Positions 31,942-42,039 of a DNA stretch of 64,000 nt are shown here, piece by piece; position 1 is the stretch's first letter; each line of letters opens with the position of its first letter. Both the position numbers and the translations under genes were made by a program. The stretch comes from Mesonia phycicola (GTDB lineage: Bacteria > Bacteroidota > Bacteroidia > Flavobacteriales > Flavobacteriaceae): assembly GCF_900141885.1 (NCBI RefSeq), contig NZ_FQYY01000002.1, positions 310,001 through 374,000 on the forward strand, in the 5' to 3' direction. The notes under the pieces are model-generated. The model ran no database searches, was not told where the DNA came from, and saw only the letters and a list, made by a program, of their open reading frames with translations.

Positions 31942-34900
31942 ATGATTCTTTTCTTCGGGAACCCTCAATCTACCGTTTATGCGGTTCAAGTTCAAAAAAA
32001 CTTAACTACAGAAAACGTTGAAAAACTTAACTGGCTTTTTGGCAATACTCACCAAATAGATCAAACAATATTAGAAGGAAACTTTATAGGGCCACGTGCA
32101 GCTATGATTACTCCTTGGAGTACTAATGCCGTAGAAATTACCCAAAATATGGGAATTGAAGGTATTATTAGAATTGAAGAATTTTACGGAGTAGAAGAAG
32201 GTTATAATGAGTTTGACCCAATGTTGTCTCAAAAATATAACGAGTTAACTCCAACTATTTTTGATATTCATTTACAACCAGAAAATGTTATTGAAATTGA
32301 AAATATTGAAGCATATAACCAACAAGAAGGTCTTGCTTTAAATAATGAAGAAGTAAAATACCTAGAACAACTTTCAGAAAAATTAGGTAGAAAACTAACA
32401 GATTCTGAAGTATTTGGTTTCTCTCAAGTAAACTCAGAGCATTGTCGTCATAAAATATTTAACGGTTCTTTTGTAATTGATGGTGAAGAAAAACCAACTT
32501 CACTATTTAAGCTTATAAAGAAAACTTCAGAAGAAAACCCTAACGAAATTGTTTCAGCATATAAAGATAATGTAGCCTTTATTAAAGGACCTAAAGTCGA
32601 GCAATTTGCCCCTAAATCTGCAGATAAACCAGATTTTTATCAAAATACAGAGTTTGATTCGGTTATTTCTTTAAAAGCAGAAACACACAATTTCCCTACT
32701 ACTGTAGAGCCTTTTAACGGAGCTGCAACTGGTAGTGGTGGAGAAATTAGAGACCGTTTAGCAGGAGGGCAAGGTTCTTTACCATTAGCCGGAACTGCAG
32801 TTTACATGACTTCTTATAGTAGATTAGAAGAAAGACCTTGGGAAAAAGCGATGCAAGAGCGCAAATGGTTATACCAAACCCCAATGGATATTTTGATCAA
32901 AGCCTCTAACGGTGCTTCAGATTTTGGAAATAAATTTGGACAACCTCTTATTTCTGGTTCTGTTTTAACTTTTGAGCATAATGAAGATAACCGAGAGCTA
33001 GGTTACGATAAAGTAATTATGTTAGCTGGTGGTATTGGTTACGGTAAAAAAGACCAAGCTATAAAAGCAACACCAAAAACAGACGATTCTATTGTTATTC
33101 TAGGAGGTGAAAATTATAGAATTGGTATGGGTGGTGCTGCAGTTTCTTCTGCAGATACAGGAGAATTTAGTAGCGGTATCGAGTTAAATGCTATACAACG
33201 TTCTAACCCAGAAATGCAAAAACGTGCTGCCAATGCCATTCGTGGTATGGTAGAAGCAGACAAAAACCCTATAGTATCTATTCACGATCACGGTGCTGGT
33301 GGTCACTTAAACTGTTTAAGTGAATTAGTAGAAGATACTGGTGGTAAAATAGATTTAGATAAATTACCTGTGGGAGACCCTACTCTTTCTGCAAAAGAAA
33401 TTATTGGTAACGAGTCTCAAGAGCGTATGGGCTTAGTAATTAGCCAAGAGCAAATTGCTACGCTTAAACGTGTTGCAGAACGCGAACGTTCTCCAATGTA
33501 TGAAGTTGGTAAAGTAACCGGTGATCATCAGTTTACTTTTATAAGTGAAACTACAGGAGAAAAACCAATGGATTTAGCACTTTCAGATATGTTTGGAAGC
33601 TCGCCTAAAACCATTATGAACGATAAAAAAGTGAAACGTAACTATGCAGATTTAGCTTACGACACTTCTAAAATATACGATTACGTACAACAAGTTTTAC
33701 AATTAGAAGCAGTAGCCTCTAAAGACTGGTTAACTAACAAAGTAGACCGTTGTGTTTCTGGCCGAGTGGCTAAACAACAAACCGCAGGTGCTTTACAATT
33801 ACCTTTAAACAATGTTGGTGTTATGGCACTAGATTATAAAGGGAAAGAAGGGGTAGCTACTACCATTGGGCACTCTCCTATTTCTGCATTAATAGACCCT
33901 GTTGCTGGTTCTAAAAACTCTGTTGCAGAAGCTTTAACTAATTTAGTATGGGCACCATTAAAAGACGGTTTAAAATCGGTTTCTCTTTCTGCAAACTGGA
34001 TGTGGCCTTGTAATAATGAAGGTGAAGATGCACGTTTATATGATGCTGTAGAAGGTTTATCTAAATTTGCAATTGCTTTGGGAGTAAACGTTCCTACAGG
34101 GAAAGATTCTCTTTCTATGAAGCAAAAATATCCAAACAAAGAGGTAATTGCTCCAGGTACTGTTATTGTTTCTGCTGCAGGAAACTGTAATGAAATTACC
34201 AAAGTAGTAGAGCCTGTATTGCAACATAATGCTGGTTCTATTTATTACATTAATTTTTCTCAAGATAATTTTAAACTAGGTGGTTCTTCGTTTGCACAAA
34301 TCTTAAATAAAATTGGTACAGAAGCTCCAACTATTAAAAATGACGAAAGCTTTGCTACCGCTTTCAATACCATTCAGCAATTAATTAAAAGTGACTTAAT
34401 TTTAGCTGGGCACGATGTAGCTTCTGGCGGATTAATTACTACACTTTTAGAAATGTGTTTTGCAGATACTAATTTAGGAGCAGAATTAGATCTATCTAAA
34501 TTAAATGAAAAAGATACCGTTAAAGTTTTATTTAATGAAAACAGCGGAATTGTTTTTCAAGCTAAAGACAATTCAGTAGAAAACATTTTAAAAGAACAAG
34601 GTGTTGAGTATTTTAAAATAGGGGAAGTAACTGAAGCTGCAGAATTAAAAATAGTAAACCACAGCGATAACTTTATTTTTGACATTGAGCAATACCGCGA
34701 TAATTGGTTTAAAACTTCTTATTTATTAGACCAGAAACAAAGCGGAAAAGAAAAAGCGACAGAGCGTTTTAATAATTATAAAAAACAACCTCTTACTTAT
34801 AAATTCCCAGAAGGTTTTACAGGAAAACTACCTAAAATAGATACTGGCAAAGCTAAAATTAAAGCAGCTATTATTCGTGAAAAGGGTTCTAACTCTGAGC

Positions 34901-35607
34901 GTGAAATGGCACGAGCTATGCATTTAGCTGGTTTTGATGTAAAAGATGTACACATGACCGATTTAATCACTGGTCGTGAAACTTTAGAAGATATTCAGTT
35001 TATTGCTGCCGTTGGTGGTTTCTCTAATTCAGATGTATTAGGAAGCGCAAAAGGTTGGGCTGGTGCATTTTTATACAATGAAAAAGCTAAAAATGCTTTA
35101 AAGAAATTCTTTGACAGAGAAGATACACTCTCTTTAGGGGTTTGTAACGGTTGTCAGTTATTTATTGAGCTTGGTTTAATTAACCCAGATCATGATGAAA
35201 AACCAAAAATGTTACATAACGACTCTCATAAATTTGAATGTAATTTCACTTCAGTAGAAATAAAAGAGAACAATTCTGTCATGCTTTCTAGCTTAGCAGG
35301 AAGTAAATTAGGTATTTGGGCTGCTCACGGTGAAGGTAAATTTAGCTTTCCGTATGCTGAAGAAAAATATAACATTGTAGGTAAATATGGTTATGAAGGT
35401 TACCCTGCTAACCCTAACGGATCAGATTTTAACACTGCTATGTTAACAGATAAAACTGGCCGACACTTAGTAATGATGCCTCATTTAGAGCGTTCTACCT
35501 TTACTTGGAACTGGTCTTACTACCCACAAAATAGAAAAGATGATCAAGTAACACCTTGGTTAAGTGCTTTTGTAAATGCTAAAAATTGGTTAGAAAAAGC
35601 AGAATAG
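31942..35607 (+). CDS. purL: Phosphoribosylformylglycinamidine synthase, single-chain form
   Basis: 1221 aa, the large fused FGAM synthase (step 4 of purine synthesis: FGAR + Gln + ATP to FGAM). Reading from the N terminus: the PurS-like domain (1-about 150), the linker with SEVFGFSQVNSEHCRHKIFNG, two AIRS-like ATP domains with KAETHNFPTTVEPFNGAATGSGG and GKDSLSMKQKYPNKE, and a C-terminal class I glutaminase with ALGVCNGCQLF (nucleophile Cys1068). The tail HGEGKFSFP and PHLERS carry the catalytic His/Glu. Monocistronic by its surroundings. Full length, no anomalies. Confidence 0.97.
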   Translation: MILFFGNPQSTVYAVQVQKNLTTENVEKLNWLFGNTHQIDQTILEGNFIGPRAAMITPWSTNAVEITQNMGIEGIIRIEEFYGVEEGYNEFDPMLSQKYNELTPTIFDIHLQPENVIEIENIEAYNQQEGLALNNEEVKYLEQLSEKLGRKLTDSEVFGFSQVNSEHCRHKIFNGSFVIDGEEKPTSLFKLIKKTSEENPNEIVSAYKDNVAFIKGPKVEQFAPKSADKPDFYQNTEFDSVISLKAETHNFPTTVEPFNGAATGSGGEIRDRLAGGQGSLPLAGTAVYMTSYSRLEERPWEKAMQERKWLYQTPMDILIKASNGASDFGNKFGQPLISGSVLTFEHNEDNRELGYDKVIMLAGGIGYGKKDQAIKATPKTDDSIVILGGENYRIGMGGAAVSSADTGEFSSGIELNAIQRSNPEMQKRAANAIRGMVEADKNPIVSIHDHGAGGHLNCLSELVEDTGGKIDLDKLPVGDPTLSAKEIIGNESQERMGLVISQEQIATLKRVAERERSPMYEVGKVTGDHQFTFISETTGEKPMDLALSDMFGSSPKTIMNDKKVKRNYADLAYDTSKIYDYVQQVLQLEAVASKDWLTNKVDRCVSGRVAKQQTAGALQLPLNNVGVMALDYKGKEGVATTIGHSPISALIDPVAGSKNSVAEALTNLVWAPLKDGLKSVSLSANWMWPCNNEGEDARLYDAVEGLSKFAIALGVNVPTGKDSLSMKQKYPNKEVIAPGTVIVSAAGNCNEITKVVEPVLQHNAGSIYYINFSQDNFKLGGSSFAQILNKIGTEAPTIKNDESFATAFNTIQQLIKSDLILAGHDVASGGLITTLLEMCFADTNLGAELDLSKLNEKDTVKVLFNENSGIVFQAKDNSVENILKEQGVEYFKIGEVTEAAELKIVNHSDNFIFDIEQYRDNWFKTSYLLDQKQSGKEKATERFNNYKKQPLTYKFPEGFTGKLPKIDTGKAKIKAAIIREKGSNSEREMARAMHLAGFDVKDVHMTDLITGRETLEDIQFIAAVGGFSNSDVLGSAKGWAGAFLYNEKAKNALKKFFDREDTLSLGVCNGCQLFIELGLINPDHDEKPKMLHNDSHKFECNFTSVEIKENNSVMLSSLAGSKLGIWAAHGEGKFSFPYAEEKYNIVGKYGYEGYPANPNGSDFNTAMLTDKTGRHLVMMPHLERSTFTWNWSYYPQNRKDDQVTPWLSAFVNAKNWLEKAE

Positions 35608-35717
35608 TTTCTAACCAATTTGGTCAATTAAATAATTAAAAGGATGTTTTTTTATATATTTAATATAAAATAAGCAGTTTATTTTATATTTTGCAGTATA
35701 TAAACAGACATCCTCTT

Positions 35718-37499
35718 ATGACTGAAATTAAAAGACTATTCGATTTCCCATATTATCAGTTAGAAAAATTCAATTTAAAACAGTCTCTTGTAACTAAATA
35801 TAACGGAGAGTGGATTGGTACTTCTACTAAAGAATACATAGCTAAAGCTAACAAAATAAGTAGAGCTTTACTTAGAATGGGAGTCAACCCCAATGATAAA
35901 ATTGCCATTATCTCTACTTCTAATAGAACAGAGTGGAATATTATGGACATTGGTATCTTACAAATAGGTGCTCAAGATGTACCTGTTTACCCTACCATTT
36001 CTGAAGATGAGTACGCTTATGTACTCAATCACAGTGAATCTAAATATTGTTTTGTCTCAGACAAAGAAGTTTTAGACAAGGTTAATAAAATAAAAGATAA
36101 AGTACCAAGCCTCATAGATGTTTATACTTTTGATGAAATTGACAATGCTAAAAACTGGAATGAAGTTTTACAGCTTGGTGAAGACGATAGTAACCAAGAA
36201 CAGGTAGAACAAATAAAAGATTCTATTACAGAAGACGACTTAGCTACAATTATTTACACCTCTGGTACAACTGGAAGACCAAAAGGTGTGATGCTTTCTC
36301 ATAAAAACATTACTAGTAACGCATTAAATAGTTCTACAAGATTACCTTTAAAAGAAGGTAGTAATGTAGCTATTAGCTTTTTACCTATATGTCATATATA
36401 TGAACGAATGCTTTTGTATATGTACCAATATGCTGGTGTAAGTATTTATTTTGCAGAGTCTATAGATAAAATAAGTGACAACCTTAAAGAAGTTAGACCT
36501 CACGTGATGTCTGCAGTACCAAGACTTCTAGAAAAAGTTTACGATAAAATTATTGCAAAAGGTGCAGAATTAACTGGAGTAAAGAAAAAACTTTTCTATT
36601 GGGCAGTAGAACTAGGTTTAGAATGGGAACCTTATGGCCAAAACGGCTGGTGGTACGAGTTTAAACTAGGTATTGCTAGAAAATTAATATTTAGCAAATG
36701 GCAAGAAGCATTAGGAGGTAGACTAAATGTAATCGCTTCTGGTAGTGCTGCACTACAACCTAGACTAGCCAGAATTTATAATGCTGCAAATATAGGTGTT
36801 ATGGAAGGTTACGGATTAACAGAAACTTCACCTGTTATCGGGGTAAACGATATGAGAAATGGCGGCTTTAAAGTTGGCACCGTTGGAAAACCCTTACCAG
36901 AAACCAATATTAAAATTGCCGAAGACGGAGAAATTTTAATTCAAGGTCCGCAAGTAATGATTGGTTATTATAAAGACGAAGAAAAAACAAAAGAAGTTCT
37001 AACCGAAGATAGATATTTTCATACGGGAGACATTGGAGAAATAGATTCAGAAGGTTTCTTAAAAATTACAGACCGTAAAAAAGAAATGTTCAAAACATCT
37101 GGTGGTAAGTATGTAGCGCCTCAAATAATTGAAAATTCTATGAAACAATCTCGTTTTATAGAACAAATTATGGTTATTGGTGAAGGTCAAAAAATGCCAG
37201 CAGCTTTTATTCAACCTAATTTTGAATTTATTCAAGATTGGGCAAAGCTTAAAAAGATTGACATAGGCTCTACTAATAAAGAAATGATAAAAAATCAAGA
37301 TGTTATAAATAGAATACAAAAAGAAGTAGACTTTTATAATGAAAAATTTGGAAAATGGGAGCGTATAAAACAATTTAGACTAACTCCAGAAGTTTGGTCT
37401 GTAGAAGAAGGCCACCTCACTCCTACTATGAAAATTAAACGTAAAGTGATTAAAGAAATTTATAAAGACCTCTTTAAAGACATTTACGGAACTTATTAA
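35718..37499 (+). CDS. fadD: Long-chain fatty acid-CoA ligase
   Basis: 593 aa from the ATG at 35718. An in-frame TTG 27 nt upstream is possible but has no better context. ANL-superfamily enzyme that activates fatty acids to acyl-CoA. Seen: the P-loop TIIYTSGTTGRPKGVMLSHKN (about 180-200), SFLPICHIYERM, the adenylation motif GYGLTETSPVIG, YFHTGDIGEID, and KEMFKTSGGKYVAPQIIE at the C-terminal hinge. Membrane association is likely. It heads a beta-oxidation locus that resumes at marR 4.5 kb downstream. Its last 27 codons, stop codon and terminator are repeated there. Confidence 0.92.
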   Translation: MTEIKRLFDFPYYQLEKFNLKQSLVTKYNGEWIGTSTKEYIAKANKISRALLRMGVNPNDKIAIISTSNRTEWNIMDIGILQIGAQDVPVYPTISEDEYAYVLNHSESKYCFVSDKEVLDKVNKIKDKVPSLIDVYTFDEIDNAKNWNEVLQLGEDDSNQEQVEQIKDSITEDDLATIIYTSGTTGRPKGVMLSHKNITSNALNSSTRLPLKEGSNVAISFLPICHIYERMLLYMYQYAGVSIYFAESIDKISDNLKEVRPHVMSAVPRLLEKVYDKIIAKGAELTGVKKKLFYWAVELGLEWEPYGQNGWWYEFKLGIARKLIFSKWQEALGGRLNVIASGSAALQPRLARIYNAANIGVMEGYGLTETSPVIGVNDMRNGGFKVGTVGKPLPETNIKIAEDGEILIQGPQVMIGYYKDEEKTKEVLTEDRYFHTGDIGEIDSEGFLKITDRKKEMFKTSGGKYVAPQIIENSMKQSRFIEQIMVIGEGQKMPAAFIQPNFEFIQDWAKLKKIDIGSTNKEMIKNQDVINRIQKEVDFYNEKFGKWERIKQFRLTPEVWSVEEGHLTPTMKIKRKVIKEIYKDLFKDIYGTY

Positions 37500-37566
37500 A
37501 ATAACATTAATCATATTCATAAAAAAAACTCCTCAATTTTGAGGAGTTTTTTTTATGAATATAATT
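37419..37566 (+). repeat. Direct repeat, left copy (fadD 3' end plus terminator)
   Basis: The first 91 bases match 41846-41936 with a single T/C difference (synonymous, TTT versus TTC). Similarity resumes in the terminator hairpin and in the TTTTATGAATATnATT after it. This copy is part of the intact fadD gene. Confidence 0.9.
37523..37554 (+). terminator. Intrinsic terminator of fadD
   Basis: Stem AAAACTCCTCAA / TTGAGGAGTTTT with a 2-nt TT loop; long A and T tracts on both sides. It can also terminate the convergent DUF3857 transcript. Confidence 0.88.
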
Positions 37567-37582
37567 TATATCAAAAGTATAT

Positions 37583-39784
37583 TTATATTTTTTCAAATAA
37601 AACTTTCTGTTTATTAAAGTCTAATGAAGCGTCTAAAACTTCAAGTAATTGATTCCAGTTTTCTTTCTCTATAAAACTTTTTTTATACGTTTTTTTAGTA
37701 GTTATAATTAACTGATTACCTTGTATTTTACTAGTACTAACAAACTCAGCATATAAATTAGATTTATTTATAGCTAGTTTCTCTACTCCTAATACTTTAT
37801 AACCTTGCGGTATCTCTACAATTATTTCACTAGCGTAAGAGCGAGGAAAATTCATATATACATTTAGCTCTCTATCTCTTTCATTTTTATCTAAAGTAAT
37901 TTGATCACCATTAAGTTTTCCTACTTCAAAGATAAAATTAGGTCCTGCTTTTTTTATTAAATCATTTTCTACTGTAAAATGGCATTTATATTTTAGAAAT
38001 GATGAATCACTTTTTCTACCAGTATCTAAAATTTCTGTATTTTGATCTTTAATAGTAAACTGATAACTATTATTTAAGCGATCTAGCATATAATCTTCTC
38101 TTTTCTTTTTTATTTTATCAAGAAAAGCATCATACTTTTCACGGTGACGAGTTCTTTTTTTATTGGACAATATCCTTTCGAAATAATTTGGGTTATTAAA
38201 GCGTTTATTATCCTCTTCTACATAATCGAAAAAGTATAGTAAATTTTCTTGTTGAGTTGATTTTAAATGTCCCTTATATACATTTTCTGTATCAAGATTA
38301 ATTGTTGAAAAATTATCTTCAAAAGAAACTGACATGCTTTCAAGTGAACTATTCTCATTAGCTTTGCTTTCTGGAATTGTTAACTTATAAATATCAGATA
38401 TTTCCTTTTTTTTATTATCGTAAGGAAGGGCATAAACTTCAGTGTTTTCTAAAAAAGGAGAATTTGCCGTTAATGTAGAAAACTTATCATAATAAGAGAT
38501 GTATATAGGTTTCTCAAAATTAATTTTTAATAATAACTCTACTTCATCTATTGAAATTAACTCCTCAACACCTCCTTTAAACTTAGGCATAGCAACCAAT
38601 AATTCAAATGGTATTTCGTTTGCACTCAAAAAACCTGCAAAATCTAAACAAAATTTAAATTGGTTATTTAATGTACTTGGTACTAATATTCTACCTCCCA
38701 CTTTTTGATAATAGTAATCAAATGGGCTTAAGGTGTTTTTTACATCTAATTTTGATATAATTGTTGGTTGTATATATTGTGTTAATACAAAATGCCTTAA
38801 AAAATAATATGTTTCTTCTACCTGTTCTTCTTTAGACAAAGTCTTCCCTTTTAAATACTTTTTTGAAAACTTTTTTAGATGTTTAGAAATTTTAAGTTTA
38901 CGATATCTATTAGGATAACTAAAAAAATTCAATACATCTTCTTGGGTGACTGTAGATTTCACCTCTTTTATATCTTTAGATAAAAAATTATGATAAGCAT
39001 TATCTGCATTATTAACACTCAAACCATAAGTTAATTGAAACTTATAAAAGGGTAATTCTACTTGAGGGTAAAACCACATAGGAAAATCATTCTTTTCTAT
39101 ATCATGAGCTACAAATACATATTTTCTTTCCTTTCTTTTTTTTGTTTCTACCTCTTCTATTTCTGGCGCTCCATTATAAGTTCCAAAATTTAGAAAAAAA
39201 TCTTTCGTGGTTTTAAGTTCAAAAACATATTGTTTACATGGGTAGTAATCACTTAATATTTCTGTATTTACATCAAATAAAAAAACATCACTCTTAAATT
39301 CTTCTGTTTTGTAAGCAAAATAATCTATAATATCCCCAACCTCTAAACCTGGTATAGCTATTTTGTATTCGTCTTTATCATTTTTAATTGCTTCCTCTTC
39401 TATAGAGATTATTTTTTCTTCTTTAGAAGGTTTAATTATTTTTATACCAAGAACTTGATTTCCTCCTTTATCAAAAAAACCTTTACTGACTTTAAAAGAT
39501 TTCACAAAATTAAATTCTGAAAACTCCTCTACAGCAGCCTTGTCAAGTAATTTAATTCTTTTATGTATTGATTTGGTATACCTAACTCGCTTTCCCGGTT
39601 CTTCATAACCATAGTTATATTCTTGAAACAGTATTACAGCAGATTCGTTTCTCCATTTATCAGGGATATCAAGATTATCTGCTTGAGAACCATCCCAAAA
39701 TTTCTGTGCTATTTTTTCATCTTGTGCAGATGCTATTGATATTTTTAAAAAAAATATTAAAAGTAAATAAGTAATTTTTTTCAT
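37583..39784 (-). CDS. DUF3857-family secreted protein with degenerate transglutaminase-like domain
   Basis: 733 aa, signal peptide (1-20, IASAQ). Layout as in DUF3857/transglutaminase-like proteins: N-terminal beta-sandwich (about 30-270, with RVRYTKSIHKRIKLLDKAAVEEF and LEVGDIIDYFAYKTE), a helical transglutaminase-like core (about 290-470) and a C-terminal beta domain ending in DASLDFNKQKVLFEKI. In the core Cys379 (FKFCLDFAGFL) lines up with the catalytic Cys of the neighbour, but no matching His or Asp is evident (YISYYDKF stands where LDPTEKF is expected), so it is probably inactive. The ATG overlaps the stop codon of the upstream DUF3857 gene by 4 bp. Second gene of the cassette bracketed by the fadD-end repeats. 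Confidence 0.75.
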   Translation of the reverse strand: MKKITYLLLIFFLKISIASAQDEKIAQKFWDGSQADNLDIPDKWRNESAVILFQEYNYGYEEPGKRVRYTKSIHKRIKLLDKAAVEEFSEFNFVKSFKVSKGFFDKGGNQVLGIKIIKPSKEEKIISIEEEAIKNDKDEYKIAIPGLEVGDIIDYFAYKTEEFKSDVFLFDVNTEILSDYYPCKQYVFELKTTKDFFLNFGTYNGAPEIEEVETKKRKERKYVFVAHDIEKNDFPMWFYPQVELPFYKFQLTYGLSVNNADNAYHNFLSKDIKEVKSTVTQEDVLNFFSYPNRYRKLKISKHLKKFSKKYLKGKTLSKEEQVEETYYFLRHFVLTQYIQPTIISKLDVKNTLSPFDYYYQKVGGRILVPSTLNNQFKFCLDFAGFLSANEIPFELLVAMPKFKGGVEELISIDEVELLLKINFEKPIYISYYDKFSTLTANSPFLENTEVYALPYDNKKKEISDIYKLTIPESKANENSSLESMSVSFEDNFSTINLDTENVYKGHLKSTQQENLLYFFDYVEEDNKRFNNPNYFERILSNKKRTRHREKYDAFLDKIKKKREDYMLDRLNNSYQFTIKDQNTEILDTGRKSDSSFLKYKCHFTVENDLIKKAGPNFIFEVGKLNGDQITLDKNERDRELNVYMNFPRSYASEIIVEIPQGYKVLGVEKLAINKSNLYAEFVSTSKIQGNQLIITTKKTYKKSFIEKENWNQLLEVLDASLDFNKQKVLFEKI

Positions 39785-41688
39785 GCTTTTTGTAAAATAA
39801 TTTGTTGGTTTAAGAAATTATTAATGGTTTTTATTTTTGTATTCCAATCTGGAAGTTCTTCTTTAGTTATTACTTCATTTAGAATTTGTATTTTTTGAGT
39901 ACAAATTAATGACTGGTCTACTTTCTCTACACTTATGTCTATTTTAAAATTTTTGGTTTCAAAGTGTATTGGTTCCATTATTTTAGATGTTTTAAATCCA
40001 CTTATATCTATGTAAGCTTTAGATTCTATTATTTTTTTATGAGAAAAAACAAAATCTGATTTTCTATCTTCCATTAATAAATCTGAAAAATTATCATTAA
40101 AACGAATATCTATGTAAGTTTTATCTCCAAATGAAGAAACCTTACCTTCAACCAATAAATCATAATCAATATTAATATCTTGCTCTCTATTTTTTAAATC
40201 TGAAGATTCTATATTATTAACTTGCATTAATGAACTCCCTTGTTCTAAAAAGCTTGTAAGAAAATCTTCTTTTTGGTGTGTTTGTAAACTATTCAAAAAT
40301 GCTAAAATTTGTTTTCTACTTTCTCCTGAATAATGATTGTTTGCCTTGCCCACTAAAACGTCATCTACAATTTTTAAATAATATTCCTTTTTTTCTATAC
40401 TTTCTTCTGCTTTTGAAACAGGCACAGTTTTTAATTTAAAGTTTTCTCCATCTTCAATTAGTGCTTGTTTACCTTGAATTCTATTCGCAAATTCTTTGTA
40501 AGGATTGAATTTTTCTGTAGGATCTAAAAAAATTGGTATATCAGAGTCCATTATAGTACAAATCATATGGTTATCTACCGCTAAATTAGGAGTAGAATAA
40601 TCATAAGCAATATGATTGGTTCCTATCCAGGTTAGTCTAGCATCAACCCCTATTTCGCTTAGCATGGCTTTAGCTAAATTAGCCATCCCTTTACAATCAC
40701 CATAGCGTTTAGAAAATACCTCGCTAGCATTATCTGGTTGAAAACCTGCTATACCATCTTCAAAAGCTATGTATCTAATATTATCTTGAATCCAATAAAA
40801 TATTTTTTTTATTTTTTCTTCTTTACTAGTTAAGTCTTTTGTTAGCTCTTCAACTTTACTTACATAAGGCTTATTGGTATAATCTAGTTTATCTACTAAG
40901 TTTTTATACCATTGGTATTGATCTTTTAAAGTTGCAAAAATTTTTTCTTCTTCTCCTTTATCGGTATAACTTATAGGTAAAATCATTATGTGTGGATACA
41001 AATAACTTGGACCTCTAGAATTTTTTTCCTTAAACATAGAAGGCAAATTAAATGCCTTATAGGTATAAATAGTATTTTCATCTTCTTTTTCAACTTGGCT
41101 TTCTATTTCATATCCTTCAAAATTAAATTCTTGAAATTTTATATTTAACCAATTAGGAACCACTATTTTTATTTCTTTTTCTTTAATAGGGTAATCATCA
41201 TTAAAATAAATAGTTGTGAAGTATTTTATATCTGAAAAAATCTTATCTATATACACTTGGTACTCAAAACCTTGAAGAGGAAAATCTAATTCAACGTATT
41301 TTAAGCGTGTATCAGTATGAAATAAATCATTATCCTCATAAGCAACATCGTTAATTGTAAAATTAGCAGAATGATTATTGCTAAAACTTATATCAAAATT
41401 CTTTATTGTCGATTCTCCATTATAAAAAACATGCCTATTACTATAAGTTTTTGAATCGATATTAATCAATTTTTCATAAGACTCTAAGGTAGCAGATACA
41501 TTGTCTCTTTTTAAACTAAAATCTACATTTAAATTACTTTTTTCAATTACTAACTCTTCATCTGGATATTCAATTTTTAGCTTTTTAGCTAATTCTATTA
41601 CAGACTCTTCAGGTTTTTTATGTTTTTGTGAGTGCACCACTACAAAGGAAAACAGTAAAATAATTGAGGTAATTTTTTTTAAATCCAT
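39781..41688 (-). CDS. DUF3857 and transglutaminase-like domain secreted protein
   Basis: 635 aa with signal peptide (about 1-20, ending VVVHSQ). N-terminal DUF3857 beta domain (about 25-260), then a transglutaminase core (about 275-400) with a complete Cys-His-Asp triad: RYGDCKGMANL (Cys332), DNHMICTIM (His374) and FLDPTEKF (Asp389). A C-terminal DUF3858-like beta domain ends the protein. It may act as a periplasmic protease or cross-linker; no member of this arrangement has a function I can cite. It leads a two-gene operon (4-bp overlap) with its degenerate relative. Both are minus-strand genes within an otherwise plus-strand beta-oxidation locus. Confidence 0.82.
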   Translation of the reverse strand: MDLKKITSIILLFSFVVVHSQKHKKPEESVIELAKKLKIEYPDEELVIEKSNLNVDFSLKRDNVSATLESYEKLINIDSKTYSNRHVFYNGESTIKNFDISFSNNHSANFTINDVAYEDNDLFHTDTRLKYVELDFPLQGFEYQVYIDKIFSDIKYFTTIYFNDDYPIKEKEIKIVVPNWLNIKFQEFNFEGYEIESQVEKEDENTIYTYKAFNLPSMFKEKNSRGPSYLYPHIMILPISYTDKGEEEKIFATLKDQYQWYKNLVDKLDYTNKPYVSKVEELTKDLTSKEEKIKKIFYWIQDNIRYIAFEDGIAGFQPDNASEVFSKRYGDCKGMANLAKAMLSEIGVDARLTWIGTNHIAYDYSTPNLAVDNHMICTIMDSDIPIFLDPTEKFNPYKEFANRIQGKQALIEDGENFKLKTVPVSKAEESIEKKEYYLKIVDDVLVGKANNHYSGESRKQILAFLNSLQTHQKEDFLTSFLEQGSSLMQVNNIESSDLKNREQDINIDYDLLVEGKVSSFGDKTYIDIRFNDNFSDLLMEDRKSDFVFSHKKIIESKAYIDISGFKTSKIMEPIHFETKNFKIDISVEKVDQSLICTQKIQILNEVITKEELPDWNTKIKTINNFLNQQIILQKA

Positions 41689-41845
41689 TTTAAATTGATA
41701 TCAAACATTTAAGTGTATAAAAAAACAAAAAAAAACTATAAAATTACATTAAAACAGATACTTTTCGTAAATATTTATGTATTTAAACTTATTTTAAACA
41801 ATGTTAGATCCTAAATACTGTGTTTTTATCATTATATTAATAGTT

Positions 41846-41926
41846 ACTCCTACTATGAAAATTAAACGTAAAGTGATTAAAGAAATTTATAAAGACCTCT
41901 TCAAAGACATTTACGGAACTTATTAA
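41846..41926 (+). pseudogene. Orphan 3' fragment of fadD
   Basis: In-frame remnant of the last 26 codons plus stop of fadD (TPTMKIKRKVIKE..., then DLFKDIYGTY), without any upstream part of the gene. It is not expressed as a protein by itself. Confidence 0.88.
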
Positions 41927-41946
41927 AATAACATTATCTTATTGTT

Positions 41947-41974
41947 AAACTCCTCAAAATTGAGGAGTTTTTTT
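41947..41974 (+). terminator. Orphan terminator duplicated with the fadD tail
   Basis: Stem AAACTCCTCAA / TTGAGGAGTTT with a T run. No gene ends here, so it now only insulates marR. Confidence 0.7.
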
Positions 41975-42039
41975 ATGAATATGATTAAATTCATAAATAA
42001 AATTACACTCTTTACTATGCGTGCATAATATTTTTTTAT

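Larger units (their letters stand above)
41846..41986 (+). repeat. Direct repeat, right copy (fadD 3' end plus terminator)
   Basis: Second copy of the fadD tail: 91 bases with one substitution, then a diverged spacer and a similar hairpin. It lies just upstream of marR. The 376-bp gap between the DUF3857 gene and marR otherwise holds only AT-rich DNA and the marR promoter. Confidence 0.9.

Noticed and set aside
37583-41845. Complete mobile element with integrase between the fadD-tail repeats
   Set aside because: Only the two DUF3857 genes are present. No integrase, transposase or terminal inverted repeat was seen, so it is reported as a cassette of unknown mechanism.
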